Part shown: positions 47,418 to 59,730 of the stretch, in pieces
Numbering within the stretch: the stretch's first letter is position 1
Layout: every line of letters starts with the position of its first letter
Assembly (NCBI GenBank): GCA_973895155.1
Contig: OZ316893.1
Location: forward strand, 25,916,001 to 25,980,000
Length of the DNA: 64,000 bases
DNA from: Marsupella aquatica
Taxonomy: Eukaryota > Marchantiophyta
Direction of reading: 5' to 3'
The notes under the pieces: generated by a model
The model's database searches: none
Seen by the model: the letters and a program-made list of their open reading frames with translations, nothing else
Told to the model about the DNA's origin: nothing
Position numbers and translations under genes: made by a program

Positions 47418-47742
47418 GGTTGTTAACTTTATCAGTTATCAGTCATCCAAACATTGATTCAGCGGTAAGCGTTTTTTTTTCTCTCTGTGGCGGCGAGGTT
47501 GCTAACTTTATCAGTTATCAGTCATCCAAACATCAAATTCAGTGGTCAGCATTTTTTTTGTTCTCTCGGTGACGACGAGGTTGCTAACTTTATCAGTTAT
47601 CAGTCATCCAAACACCAAATTCAGTGGTCAGCCATTTTTTTTATTCTATCGGTGACGAGGAGGTTGCTAACTTTATCAGTTATCAGTCATCCAAACATCA
47701 AATCAGTGGTCAGTGGTCAGTGTTTTTTCTCTCACTGACCAT
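47418..47742. repeat. Four-copy ~80-bp tandem array
   Basis: Units begin GGTTGYTAACTTTATCAG at 47418, 47497, 47579 and 47662. Each contains TTATCAGTCATCCAAACA, (CAGTGGTCAG) and a T-run followed by a TCTCTCGGTGACGA-like end. The first copy is the most diverged. Units of 79-83 bp; non-coding. Confidence 0.93.
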
Positions 47743-48929
47743 GCTGAGTTGGAAATTTGTTCACTTGGGTAACCTTGCTCACTGACTTTTTCAACTCCAC
47801 AGCCCCTTTAAGTAGGAAAGTTCCACACATAATTGATAGGAACAAGTGATAACTTATATAGGTGATTGATAACTAATGTACTGCAGTTACTCCTTAGGTA
47901 AGAGTTGCTTCCACTCTCCTGTCCTTTTGAAATGTGTCTCAAGTGCGTAGTGGGTGAAGTTTTAGGACAGATCCATTGAGATTTTAACTCTTGCCTAGTT
48001 TCCTTTCTTTTTTTCCTCTCAACTACACCTCCAAGCCATCCCAATGCAATGCTACCCATTAAATTTAGTGCTGCAATTTTAAAGGACACACCTGTGGGCA
48101 CACAAAGTACACTTTTTTAAAAAGGTGGTAGGACAAAAAAGTATTTTGTTCCCTTCTCACGTGCGTCAAAATCATGTGTGACAAAATATAGACCCATTTA
48201 AATGGGTGTGATAGAATATTTCCAAAGTTTTATGGACTAACAAATAGGACATGCTTTAAAAATAAATAGGCTCATTTAATTATAGAAAATACTTTCTTTA
48301 ACATTTTTAGGGGACTTTTAGGATTAAAAATGACAAAAATTAAAGAAAGAAAGAAAGTGTGTCGCAAAAAAAAATCTCTCTTCTAAGTTAGTGGGGTCAA
48401 ACATTAACACGTCACACCCAATGTATGACACTCCATATAGTGACCCCCCCCTCCATTCTTTGAAAGTGAATAGAGGAGAGTAATAGAGGAGAGAACAATA
48501 AAAGTGTCTAACAAGATATATTTATTATTCACATTCTTTGAATTAATGAAATGATAAAGAAAACATCATGCTTCGGCCCCATAAATTTAACAATCATACA
48601 TATCATAAGATCATTCTTTCTATGGACTTATATTTTAGTGGGGCCCTAGAGTCACCTTCTAGAGGCTTCTCTCTAGAAACCTAAACCTAAACCCCAACTC
48701 TAGTTTATCTTCATGCGCTTTATTCATAAGATTAGGAGAGGCTTAGCTCTAGAAGTCTAAACCTCAACTCTAGCTTAGCTTCCCTTCACGCGCTTTTACA
48801 CATAAGATTAGGAAGCACGTGGGAGTGCTTCACCATACACGATTTGGCCTCTACAATACATAGCCTATCCCATATCCTTGGGAGTGCTTTAATTACCACA
48901 CACGATTTGGCCTCTACAGTATCTACATA
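47743..48929. other. AT-rich intergenic DNA
   Basis: The stretch is AT-rich with imperfect duplications at 48655-48820 (CTCTAGAA-CCTAAACC...CTTCATGCGCTTTA...CATAAGATTAGGA) and 48828-48945 (GGGAGTGCTT...ACACGATTTGGCCTCTACA...TAGCCTATCCCA). No gene seen. Confidence 0.55.
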
Positions 48930-50145
48930 GCCTATCCCACATCCTTGTGAGGGATTTCAGTATCCACTAGTTCCAGGTCCGTGTCTTTCTTCCTGTCAAT
49001 TGGATGTAAGTGATGGACATGCTTGCCCATATCGTTTGATGGAGTTTGTCTATCACACAACAGCTCCAGGTCTGAGCCTTTCACACTGCCAATTGGACGT
49101 AAGTGACGGACAGGCATCCCATATCGTTTGAGGGAGCTCCCTATTAATCCAGTAGTTCACTTTTGGTGTCTGTCATGCTGTCGATTCGATGTAAGTGACA
49201 GACATGCATGCCATTCCTTTGATGGATTTCCCTTTCGAGTAGTTCGAGGTCTGCGTCTTTCATACTTCTGCCCTTTCCCCCTCTTTTCCTCCCCTTCATT
49301 GGGTTGCTTTGCCTTTTCTCCCGGTTCGGCGTTTTCTGCCCTTGGGCCCTGGACATGCAATTCATATCCTTTTGATGGATTTCCCTATCAGTACTTCCAG
49401 GTCTGTGTCTTTCATACTGTCAATTGAAAGTAAATACGCTACTTAGGGACACGCCACTCATATCCTTCTGATGGATTCCCCTAGCTATTCAGTAGTTCGA
49501 GGTCTGTGCCTTTCATACTGACAATTGAATGTAAGTGACAGACACGCATCCCATATCTTTTTTCATACTGACAATTGGATGTAAGTGACAGACACGCAAC
49601 CCATATCTTTTCGATGGGTTTTCCTATCCAGTAGTTCGAGGTATGTGTCTTTCATACCGTCAATTGGATGTAAGTGACGGACATGCGTCCCATACGGTTT
49701 GATGGATTCCCTTAATCAGTGGTAAGTTCCACGTTTGTCTTTCATACTGTCAATTGGATGTAAGTGACAGACACGCATCCCATATCTTTTTGATGGGTTT
49801 CCCTATGCAGCAGTTCGAGGTCTGTGTGACATGCATCCCATATATATCTTTTCGATGGATTTCCCAATCCAGTATTCGAGATCTGTGTCTTTCATACTGT
49901 CAATTGGATGTAAGTGACAGACTGCATCATTCCCATATCTTTGTGATGGATTTCCCTATCCAGTAGTTCAAGCTCCGTGTCTGTCACACTGTCAATTCGA
50001 TGTAAGTGACAGACATGCATCCCTTATCCCTTTTATGGAATTCCGTGTCACACAGGAGTTCGAGTTCTGTCTTCAATATAGCAGGTGGCGAAACACGACG
50101 GCTTTCTTGTCTTTCATACTGTCGATTCGGTGTAAGTGACAGAAG
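48930..50145. repeat. Diverged ~90-bp tandem array with an internal hairpin per unit
   Basis: About 12-13 units share TGATGGATTTCCCTATCC, AGTAGTTCGAGGTCTGTGTC, TTTCATACTGTCAATTGGAT and GTAAGTGACAGACACGCATC. ACTGTCA and TGACAGA form a short inverted repeat around ATTGGATGTAAG in nearly every unit. Units vary by truncation (one is a bare ~50-bp half unit at about 49561-49610), and one near 49270-49350 is split by a fragment of the dispersed repeat seen at 38930-39320. The array lies downstream of the MIOX gene's 3' end and has no coding continuity. Confidence 0.9.
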
Positions 50146-51051
50146 TAGCACGAGGAGTCCGAAGCCACTCCTGCAATTTAATCAAGCGATGCGCTGGCCA
50201 CTCGATGATGGGCTCGTGCGGTTTAGGCTCTCTGGGCCAATTATGATGCCAAGAAGAACGATTCTGTAAACTTTGTGCCAGCTCTTTTTTGCACGCTTGT
50301 TTGGCATGCAGTGTAATGTTCTGTTTCTTTTCTTGGCCTGTGCATGGTCAAGCGATCTCTTTCTGTTCTTGACCAGTGCCTGTTAAAAGTTTTCGGTGAT
50401 CTCTGTCCGTTCTTGAACAGCGAGATAGTACGTGGTCTGATTGAATTGTACAACTTTCGATCTTGCTGTAGAGTGGCAGTATGTTACGTGATTCGTAAGT
50501 CCCACTAATAAATCGATTTCTGCATGTTACACAGCGAACGCCAATTCTAGGTGAAGGTGACTTGAGTGAAATTTGAAAAACATAAAGGACGGGGAAGTGA
50601 GAGACTGCAGCTCTGAAGAATTCATTATTAACACTAGCTGCTGAACAACACCAATCATGGGCATATAACAAATCTGTAATGTGGGTTTGCCTGGCAGAAG
50701 CAAACGTTAATGGTCAATGATAAATCTATATTGTGGGCTCCTATATTCCTACGGTAATCGAGCAATATGTTGAACTGGACTAGTTGCGCTCTCATGCAAC
50801 GACACACGCGTGAGAGACTGTCCTAGACTGCATTCTCCTTTGAACCTTACCGAGCTATATAGTTTATAGTTGCCCAGAAGGAGAGCGAAAAAATGACAAA
50901 TGAAGTTCTCTTTCTGAGCAGCGAATTTTGCAAGTGTCATTTCGTCGTTGATTTGATGACACGAGAACCGCTCCGTTAGGAACTGCTGGGCAAACAAATC
51001 TCTGTGCCTTTTGAAGGGAATCCCGGCCGATTCGACAACCAATCCTTGAAC
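50146..51051. other. MIOX downstream region
   Basis: This stretch separates the tandem array from the MIOX stop codon at 51052 and should include the MIOX 3' UTR on the minus strand. Several minus-strand frames overlap but show no family signature. GATCTCT(T/G)TC-GTTCTTGA-CAG is loosely doubled at 50350-50420. Confidence 0.5.
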
Positions 51052-54000
51052 TCACCACTGAAGCTCGTCAGGAAAATACTGCAACAGCAAACGCCAATTG
51101 CTATATCAGTTAGTTATGTCTCCGACACAGTTACCCAGCTGAAGAGGTGCAGGAAGTTAAATCAATTTCACACGTCTATCTATCTTGCAAACTTGTTGGT
51201 CAGCACGCCGGAACAAGATTTAAGACTCCCCACAAGCGCTTACTTCCCGGCTTATTTTTCAACGCTGCTCATAACACATCAGGGACTGCCTTTTGTTCTC
51301 AGCGGAGCGACATGATTCTACCGACAGAGGAAAGATGGAAAGAGAGGTATACAGTGATATTTTTTACCTTATCAATGAGAGCCTTATAGTAAGGCTTGAC
51401 TTTCTCAACGTCAACCCGGACCTTGCTTTTGGAGTAGAGATCGAACTTGCTGGCGAATCAACGATGGATACATTAAACAATCAGTATTGTCCAAAGAATC
51501 CTCTTTCCAGTGGCACGGTCAATTATATCAATCTCTACGCTAGAAGCCTAATAAGAGAAATGCCAGTCCGTTCGTGAGGATTCTTACGAGAATCAATATT
51601 TTGACAATACCTTTTGTGGTCTCTTTTGGACCGAGTTCATACTCACTTGAACTCAAGGAGCCAGGGAAGCATCTCTCGATCAAAGTCATTCATGAGATGA
51701 GAATAAGCCCCGGCGCGGTGAAGCGCTGTCGTTTGCACATTCAACGGCACTCTATCAGTACTATAGGGAAGGTTGTAACCTCAGCAATTGCATAATGACT
51801 CAAGGCGTTTCCACTTACGGACCTACTTACGGACCTACTTGATACTTTCTCTGCTGACGGGTAGAAATGCTCTACAGTAGCTCATTTCTGCTAAATGCAG
51901 CTAAAGGAGAGTGCCTACAAAATCCTCGGACAGATATCGAGCGCATGATTGTCATCAAAGCTCCCTCTGGCCGACTTTACAGCTTATTGGTTGGAAACGG
52001 CACTCACCGTAAAATGAATGGTACCGAATAACAAACATAGCTTGTGGAGGCAGAGTACTCTTGTTCTGCTTCAGCACCTGCAAACATTGGATTACAAGCC
52101 CGATTACAAGTTATGGAGCCTGCCGGACGCTAATGTTCCATCATTTCGCTCTTGGTGTCCGAATACGTCAAAGGTCTCTGTGCCCTGGGGCGCAACCTAC
52201 AAATGTGACTGCAATTTTAGCGCTGAATTCCTTGTATGAACAGAGTGCTTTGATGATTCAGCTTTTAGGACTCCCAGTAACATCGAAATATTGCCAGTTT
52301 TTGCATCAATTTGTCGATAAGCGTAGGAGGCGCAACGCAAGGAAAGTTTTCATCCAATGATGAAAGGATTGCGTAGCAACAATGCCTAATTGAAGGTGGG
52401 TTGGGCATGTGAATACCTGGTACAGGAACTCATCATGTCCCCAAGACATTGCAACCTTGTCCAGTCCACATCCTTCCTCATATATGCCATTTTTGGAGGA
52501 GAATCTCTCGTTCTTTGTATCAACGTTGTCTACGAAGAACTGCAGACGAAAGAAGCTCACCTTGGAGTACCTCCTTTTTCCCGTTAATGAGACTGACTAT
52601 TCTGGAACGAAAGGAGCGTCGTAGAAAATTCTACGTCCTGTACTTTTATAGACGAAAGGGATTACAATACCTCGTGATGCACAATGGCTTCATCAAAGGC
52701 ACAGCCGACGGGGTACGTGTCTCCTGCAAGAACATACCACGTAAAATATTAGCATTCCCGAGGAACGCGAATCGAGGATCCCAACAACCAATCGAAAATT
52801 ACAAACATCCTAGCAGCATTCTTCACTGATCTCAATCGGTTTCCAACAACTGCCAGCACTATTTGTGCTATTGAATTACACCAGAAAATGGCTCCCTCGT
52901 GCAACGTAGTTGTAGAATCTGTGTGATTGCACGGAGATAGTGGTGATCCAAAAGTGTGGCAAACTTGACATTTAGTAGAGGACTGTCGTAAAGGACTCTC
53001 ACCGCGATGGTGATCACATCAGATCAATAGGGAGGCAGATCAATACGGAGGTTTCTGATTGTAGAGTAAACAGGGTAGTAATTGACTCCGAGACGGAATC
53101 CTTCGCTTTCACTAGGGGAACGCTCCTATGCTTCGACACGACGGGCCTTGCTACTAACTGGGACAATGCTGCTTCCAGCATGATCCAGCTACTTCGAGCT
53201 TGAAACTTCTTATTTCGATGTTATCCAGCCCTTCGTGAATCTTCGCGAAGCAGGCAAATTGTCGGTACAAGCCTAGCTACGTCCAAGCTTGATTTCTCAT
53301 AGCTACATATTTCTAGTTATAGAAATCATCTCAAGACTTGAGAACGAAGGATCCCTCGTGACAAGCGCAGTACGTAAACTACCTGAGTGAAGCGAATTCA
53401 CGTAGGCTGGGGCATGGCCACTGGCGAGGTGGGGGTCCTACAGGTGCTGAAGTTCAAAAGAACCGTACATGGTAAGGACAGAAGCGTACAAACAAACCAG
53501 CAGGTGGCTCGACGTCACAACGCGTGCAAATCTCAGGCTCTCAGCTGGTCCCGCTTGCACTGACTGTAACCCTTCCACAGTAAACAATTGAAACAAACGC
53601 AGTGACGATCTTCCTCTAGAGACCCTCGAATGACGGCAGTCAAGCCTGGTCAGGGGGTTCTGTGTCATTTAATTATTATTTTTCTCTTCAACGTAAGTTT
53701 CGCACAAGGCTCGGTCTCCACTTCTACGTCCTGCGCGTCCGTGTGCATGTGTGAAGAAACCGTCATGCCGCCAACAATGCCATCTCTCTATATCCACTAA
53801 AGCGACATGATTTCGATCCGCATTGAGATCAAAGTGGCAATGAGCGCTGTCCTGCGTGGCTTGCTTCAACATATTGGAATCTTATCACTGTTAAGAATGG
53901 CCGCAAAGTTGATGTCGTAAAGCAGCGATTTCAGCTTCTAAAGGTGGGACGTGGTGTGCATGCTGCCCATGTTCTCTGATATGGCTAAGCTATAAGTGGA

Positions 54001-56081
54001 AGCCACGCACTACTTAGAGATTCAGAGACATTGCCTTGGTTGCAAGGTTGGGCCCGGCTGAGTTGCTAGCCCGACGTCAGAAGTTTGGCAATGAAGATTT
54101 ATCTATGGAAGTATATTTTACACCTGGAACAAACTACATTCAACAGCTGGCTGGGACAGTAAGGCTTTCACTGTTGTTCCACCTGAATCATGCCGTTACT
54201 CTCCACTACGTGTCTCCAACATAAAGGAACCTTGCGCCGCCATCTACAGGAGGATACTGATTCCACTACATACGTCCTTAGTATGTTGTGTTATGGGTTG
54301 GAGCATACCTACAACTGCCCACTGTGGTTCGGGTCCAAACTTTTGATGCAGTAAAACTTTGCCGAGATCTGCACATTGCCGAGGCCCAACAGCGCATAAT
54401 CAACTCAGCCGAAACAGATTTAGCCAACATAATGCTCGGTCGATACTTTATAATATGGAAAACAGGACAAGGTGATAGTATGTAGTTGTCACAATATAAT
54501 TTCTAGAGGTTTTGAGACGACATTGCAGGTATTAGTGGAACTACCGCATCCGTAAGAACGTACTCGTGAGATTCTACTGATGAACGTAAATCACGCCTAG
54601 CAGAAGAATTGTGGATGTCTCGTGGCAGCTTGAGATTGACATTTGTGAACTGCTAGAAATTCGGAGATTCTTTAAAAGTAGGGACTCACGACGCAAACTT
54701 TCAAGCATACTGAATTTAACGACTGACTCCTTCGTTGGAGTCTGCAATGCCGAAATTTGAAGCAATTCGGAAGATGTTCTAATAGCAGAGTGCGACTTTA
54801 CCACAAGAAATAATTCTACAAAATGCCAGCAGCCGGTGACCACGTCGGTAGTCGAACGACTCATGTAGATGTAGCACGTGATTAAGGTATTCCTAGGACA
54901 CTCGGAAAATTTCAGGTTTTTATTGGGGACAAAATAGCGCTCCAATCCTGAGTGGATCACTCGCTGTGTACAATAAACAAGTTGTTGTACCGTGAATTAG
55001 TCCCGTTAGATGGAACCAGTCTTCGTCAGGGTGGGCTTTCCGAATCGCCTCAGCAGTTTGCAAGAGGTGTTCAATTTGTGGCTCATCCAGGTCGGGATCG
55101 CTCTCATCGACGAATTCGTTCAGCAGCTCGCAGCAGTCCCAGATGCTCATCACTGCTTTGTTGAATTGCAGATGTTTCGCGCGAATATTCTGGCCCTGAA
55201 TGACACAACCAACAAAGATAGCCTTCGTCACGTGGACAGCATTCGTTGCTCATGTAAACAGAGTTGCGTGGTATATCAATTCACAACAATTCCACACCTG
55301 CACGTTAAGACACCATTCCATTGAGCCATAATGTTAATGACACAGTCCTCTGTTTAAGTTTACACGCTACACGTCAAAGCTTTTTAATAATCTAAGGGTA
55401 ATATTCAAGATAACCTAAGTTGCTACCTTTCACACAGAACTGCTTTCTGAAATCACACGAATTCTTGAAAGGATGGCTAGCCCCCTTCAAACGCAAAGCA
55501 TGGTGCCTTCAACCATTGACAGTTTTGACCTTGCCGTCTCTTGTAGGAGTGAAAATCTCTATCATTGAGTGAAAGTCAGTCTGATCGGTCAAAGTTCAGA
55601 GACCAACTTGATCTAATGGAGAATAAGTGCTTACGAAGTCGTATGTCTGGTTGATGTGATTGATTTTGTAAAATTCCTGAACCCCTGCACTCCTTTCATG
55701 TTCTTCATCATACACCCTGCATTTCAGGAAACAGACAGATCTCGTAAAAAACAACTGTAAACTGTCCAGCGAGTACTATGTACGATATTTTGCCCGTCAA
55801 GCTTTCAAGGGAAGTTTCAAGGTGAACAATGCAGGAGCCCACATTCTTGAAATCTACACGAGCACACATTTTCGAACGTACCTGAAATTCTGGCCAAATG
55901 AATTCAGATCGGGCTTGGTGAATGTCGTTAGAAACTCTTTTGCAGCGGCCGTCAAATCATCAGCCGCGAGGTCAACAACGTTGGACCCATGGCACGCAGC
56001 CTCCTCTTCATACGACTGAGGCAGCATTAAAGCGTCCGTCGACGACGGCTCACTAGCCCGCTCTGCCAGAATCGGCCCCAT
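51052..56081 (-). CDS. MIOX: Myo-inositol oxygenase (inositol to D-glucuronate)
   Basis: MIOX is a cytosolic di-iron enzyme that cleaves myo-inositol with O2 to D-glucuronate, feeding UDP-glucuronate and cell-wall sugar synthesis. Ten exons join in frame: 56081-55882, 55716-55635, 55195-54991, 54368-54309, 52723-52671, 52539-52417, 52077-52008, 51725-51647, 51449-51368, 51078-51052 (326 aa; Arabidopsis forms are about 310-320). Iron ligands by family knowledge are all present: H137 in QIEHLLQTAE, H162-D163 in LIHDLGK, H235 in SWGHDEF, H261 in RYHSFY and D294 in KFDLYSK; K166 follows the HD pair. Other landmarks are NHINQTYDF, DESDPDLDEPQ, QWAVVG, PVGCAF, VHH, SSKNGIYEEGCGL and the terminal YFPDELQW. 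The last exon is only 27 nt. The start is the first ATG of the open exon; the N-terminal ~60 residues are not conserved in the family. Introns range from 131 to 1585 bp. Confidence 0.96.
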
Positions 56082-56331
56082 TTTGATACTCACCGACGAG
56101 ACTCCAGCGAGGATTCCAAACAAGCCGCGGCCGAGTCCCCTCTTTTCAGAGCGTCCTGCTGCAACTCAATTGTCGCGCCACACACTCTCCACGTGAACCA
56201 CCACCGCAAAGAAACGCTCTGCAGAACTTGAATCAGACGTTGTAAATCGATGAAACGCCAGAACGAGACGGTCCACGCCACGAGACAACCAATCAAGGAC
56301 AACACATTTGAAGTCCTTCGAATGCGCAACC

Positions 56332-56338
56332 TTATATA
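56332..56338 (-). promoter_or_regulatory. Candidate TATA box of MIOX
   Basis: Read on the minus strand, GTATATAAGG lies about 250 bp upstream of the MIOX start codon. Transcription would begin near 56305, giving a 5' UTR of about 220 bp. No other TATA-like site is as good in this promoter region, but the assignment rests on position and consensus only. Confidence 0.55.
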
Positions 56339-56685
56339 CGTTCATCCCGGTTGAGCATGACCCTCTCCCTCGCTCATTCCCAACCAAACCCACGCCCGGT
56401 GACCACCATCGACATTGCTCAATCCGCCGCAGACAGTAGACAGTAGAAAGCTCAGTCTATTCAATCAATCAATTAATCATCAGTACAGTCCCTCACGTTT
56501 TTCAATGAAATTGTTCCACAGTTGTCATCCGATGGCTCCGCATAACCGAACCAGTCCGCACGAAACCGATAGGCGTCGCGTCTGACTCTTGCATAGCTTT
56601 CCTAGAAGGACAATTTTTCTCAAAACAGTACCAGCAAAGTAAAACGAGAGAAGAAAGTGGGAAAGCTCCAGATCGAGCTAGAGTA

Positions 56686-56745
56686 CCAAACCAAACCAAA
56701 CCAAACCAAAGAAAAGAAAAGAAAAGAAAAGAAAAGAAAAGAAAA
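56686..56745. repeat. Compound microsatellite (CCAAA)5(GAAAA)7
   Basis: Five perfect CCAAA units (56686-56710) run into seven perfect GAAAA units (56711-56745). On the minus strand, upstream of MIOX, this is a pyrimidine run. Perfect units suggest it is variable between individuals. Confidence 0.97.
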
Positions 56746-57039
56746 GACTAGCCTTCATTGGTTTTGTAGGTGTAACAGAACCCATCAATTCTCGATCCCC
56801 GTCTCGATCACGAGCTTGTCACACCTCCAATATCAGCGTAAAGCAATCATTTTCTTTTCCGTCTCGAAGTCGATTCTGCAATTTACTCGCACCGCAGTTC
56901 TGCATGCCGAGAAACCAGAAACGGACAAGACGGAATCACCAAACTGATAAGCGAAAGCACCGATTCCATGAGGGGCGATCGGTCGATCACGCGTTCTCCA
57001 TAGCTGTGGGGGGGGGCTGAGCTGGGGGTGCGTCACCCG

Positions 57040-59376
57040 TCCACGCTGACTAGGCCGATCATGTCGTCATTGATGAAGAGCATGAAAGGAATGCAGGTCG
57101 AATACAGTGGTCCCATAATTATTGAGTGCCGTAGTCCCATTTACATGCACTGGCCCGGTTGAGTTAAAAATCTTGCAGAATAAAATTTTGATGTTAATTT
57201 TCGTTGTTTATCGATAAGATAAGAAGAAAAATATAGCACAAATAAAATTTATATGTTATTTTGGGTAGTCAACCTCGTTTTTTTGCCCATGTTCATTTTG
57301 GTTTTCTCTTTATTTAGAGTTGATATCACTTTTCTGCATTCTCTTTTAAACTTTTGATTTTATTGAAACTTATTCTCAGTTTTGTCTGTATTGGTAGTCT
57401 GTATTGGTAGTTACTGTCTTGAGTTTTCACTCTAGACCTAGGCCCTCGGAATAGGCTTCAATTGGCCCTCTTTGGGAGTTACGGTCTAGAGATTTCACTC
57501 TAGACATAGGCCCTTAAGAATAGGCTCACTTAGTAAGATTCCCAACATGCCCTTCAAAATAGTGTCATCAATCTTACTAATAACCTAACATGCCCTTCAA
57601 AATAGTGTCATCAATCATCAATCTTATTAATAAAACCCAATGCAAAGCTACTTTCAAGGGCTATCTAGAGGCTTACCTGACATGCCCTTCAAAATAGTGT
57701 CATCAATCTTACTAATAAAACTCAATGCCCCCCTCAAATTTAGCAAAGTTACTTTCAAGGGCTATCTAGAGGCTTTTTTTCAAGGGCTGTCTAGAGTGAA
57801 GCCTCTAGAAAGTAACTCTCAATAAGATCAAACTGAAAAATTAAATATACCCAAAAGAATGAAACCAAAGCCCCCTGATGGACTTGAAGGTTGTCAACCA
57901 TCATCCCCATGGACTATGACACATAAACTAAGCTAATGATGAGAAAATCTAGGTAATCAATGTTCTATTGATCAGTTTACTTACTTTTCAAGTAGTTGGG
58001 AGACTATGGACACTTGAAAGTGAACTGAAAATATGTATTGAATGAAACAAATGTTTACATCTAGTATTGTATTTGAAATTTTTGAGACCTCTTTAGAGAC
58101 CTCCATGACTCACGGCAAAGTACTGGAAGCGCTTATTGTAACAAGAGCAACGCTCCTTGAAAAATATCATTTCTTGGAGCTCTGCAGTGGGAAATTTAAT
58201 TGAAGTGCTCTTTGTGAAAGAGCAACACTCTCTGAATAATAAGACCTCTCAAGAATATGCTCTTTGTTGCAGCAAAATAAGTCAAACCTCTCCTTAGCAC
58301 AAGAGTGACACTCTATGGAAAATACAATTCCGTCTCAATAGCAATGCTCTATGAAATCCAAGATTTGCACCCAGTTTTCCTAGTGGAAATTGTTATATTG
58401 GTTCACGAGGATTGTGTTGCTTGTTTCAATCTTTTGTGGGATTCTTGTGATCTATTATAAACATAAAAATATTCTTGAGGAAAAGATTGAATTAATTTTG
58501 CTTTTGCTCATTGAACAAACTACATGAGAGGCTAGAGTAAATTGTTAAGAGCTTAGTCTATATAATTTTATTACCATAAAGGCCAGATAAGGCATACAAA
58601 TACCTAAACATACCTTACATATTTTAAGTTTTTTTACTGAACTCTAAAAAAATGGTTAAAGTGACTAGCTTGAGGGAAAAGGATATTAAGATAATACAAC
58701 AAGACTTGCAATCAATGCTGATCTGGTTAGTACATGGTATCTTTGGACAAAAATGTAGATAGGTGGTGCTTTGACAAGGTACTTTTGGACAGGTGAACAA
58801 AAGTGATGATGGGACATGGTATTTTTGGACACAAGTGTAACAAATAGTATCCAAGTAGATAGGGGTGTTTGAGTCAAGTCTAGATCCAAGTTTGGTTTGT
58901 CCATGGGAACTTCATAGACAACTATCAGTCCATCCCGACTTTAGGTTCCAAAAGAAGGGATGGAAGCAAAAATTGACATTGACTTTAAATAAGTACAAAA
59001 CTAGGTTCCAAAAGAAGGGATGGAAGCAAAAATTGGCATTGACTTTAAATAAGTACAAAACTAAGAGTGACTCAATAAAGAGAAAAAATAGAAATGAGTG
59101 TGAGAAAAAAGAGGGATGGAGGCAAACTAAGATACACTTGAACCCAAAAAAAAGGATGAAAGCAAAGATTAACAAAACTGACAGACTCAAAATTTAAATT
59201 AAACTAACAGTGATTGTCAATAAATACAAAATAGAAGTTTAAGTTCTGCAAGTTTTGTTCTGCAATATATATTTTTATCTTAATTTCTATTTAGGGTAAT
59301 CAGGCTAATAATATTGTAATATTGAGACCCCCTAACTCCACAATATCGAGACCCCCCAAACGGATAATCAGGCTAA
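57040..59376. other. AT-rich intergenic DNA with local duplications
   Basis: At about 57545-57800 CATGCCCTTCAAAATAGTG followed by TCATCAATCTTACTAATAA is present three times, mixed with two or three copies of TTTCAAGGGCTATCTAGAGG. At 58943-59002 and 59003-59062 a 60-bp unit is repeated in tandem with one difference. At 59310-59365 ATATTGAGACCCCC and ATATCGAGACCCCC recur. No gene is supported. Confidence 0.6.
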
Positions 59377-59727
59377 GGGCCAACTTGCATGTAAATGGCC
59401 CTACCCTTTGCAGCCCTAAAACTGACTCACAGCAGCGTATTAGTGCATGAGAGAAAAATGTAGTCACCTCCTCCCATGCCAGTCCTGACAGCAGAAACTT
59501 AGTTAGCAAATAGAAAGGCAAGGGCCCCAAAATTGCAGGTCCCAACCTCAACTTCTATATAAGACAAATGCCCTTGCCACAGTCTGCCTTTGTAAGTTTT
59601 GCCATAGTGCACATGACATGTAGTGAGGACAAAAAATGATAAGTTAGTATACAGATTCCAATCATCCTAAAATGTGGCGAGGGTAAAGGGACTCAAAGCA
59701 CAAGCTCACTCACATGCCAGTTGGCCC
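59377..59727. mobile_element. Harbinger/Tourist-like MITE, copy 2
   Basis: The element starts GGGCCAACTTGCATGT and ends CATGCCAGTTGGCCC, with TAA on both sides (59374-59376 and 59728-59730). It shares its termini, size class and target-site type with 37528-37919, so both belong to one family. The interior has no coding frame. Confidence 0.82.
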
Positions 59728-59730
59728 TAA

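Noticed and set aside
48930-50145. Regularly repeated short motif, considered as a CRISPR-like array
   Set aside because: The spacers are themselves repeats of each other, the unit is about 90 bp, the context is a plant genome, and no cas genes exist.
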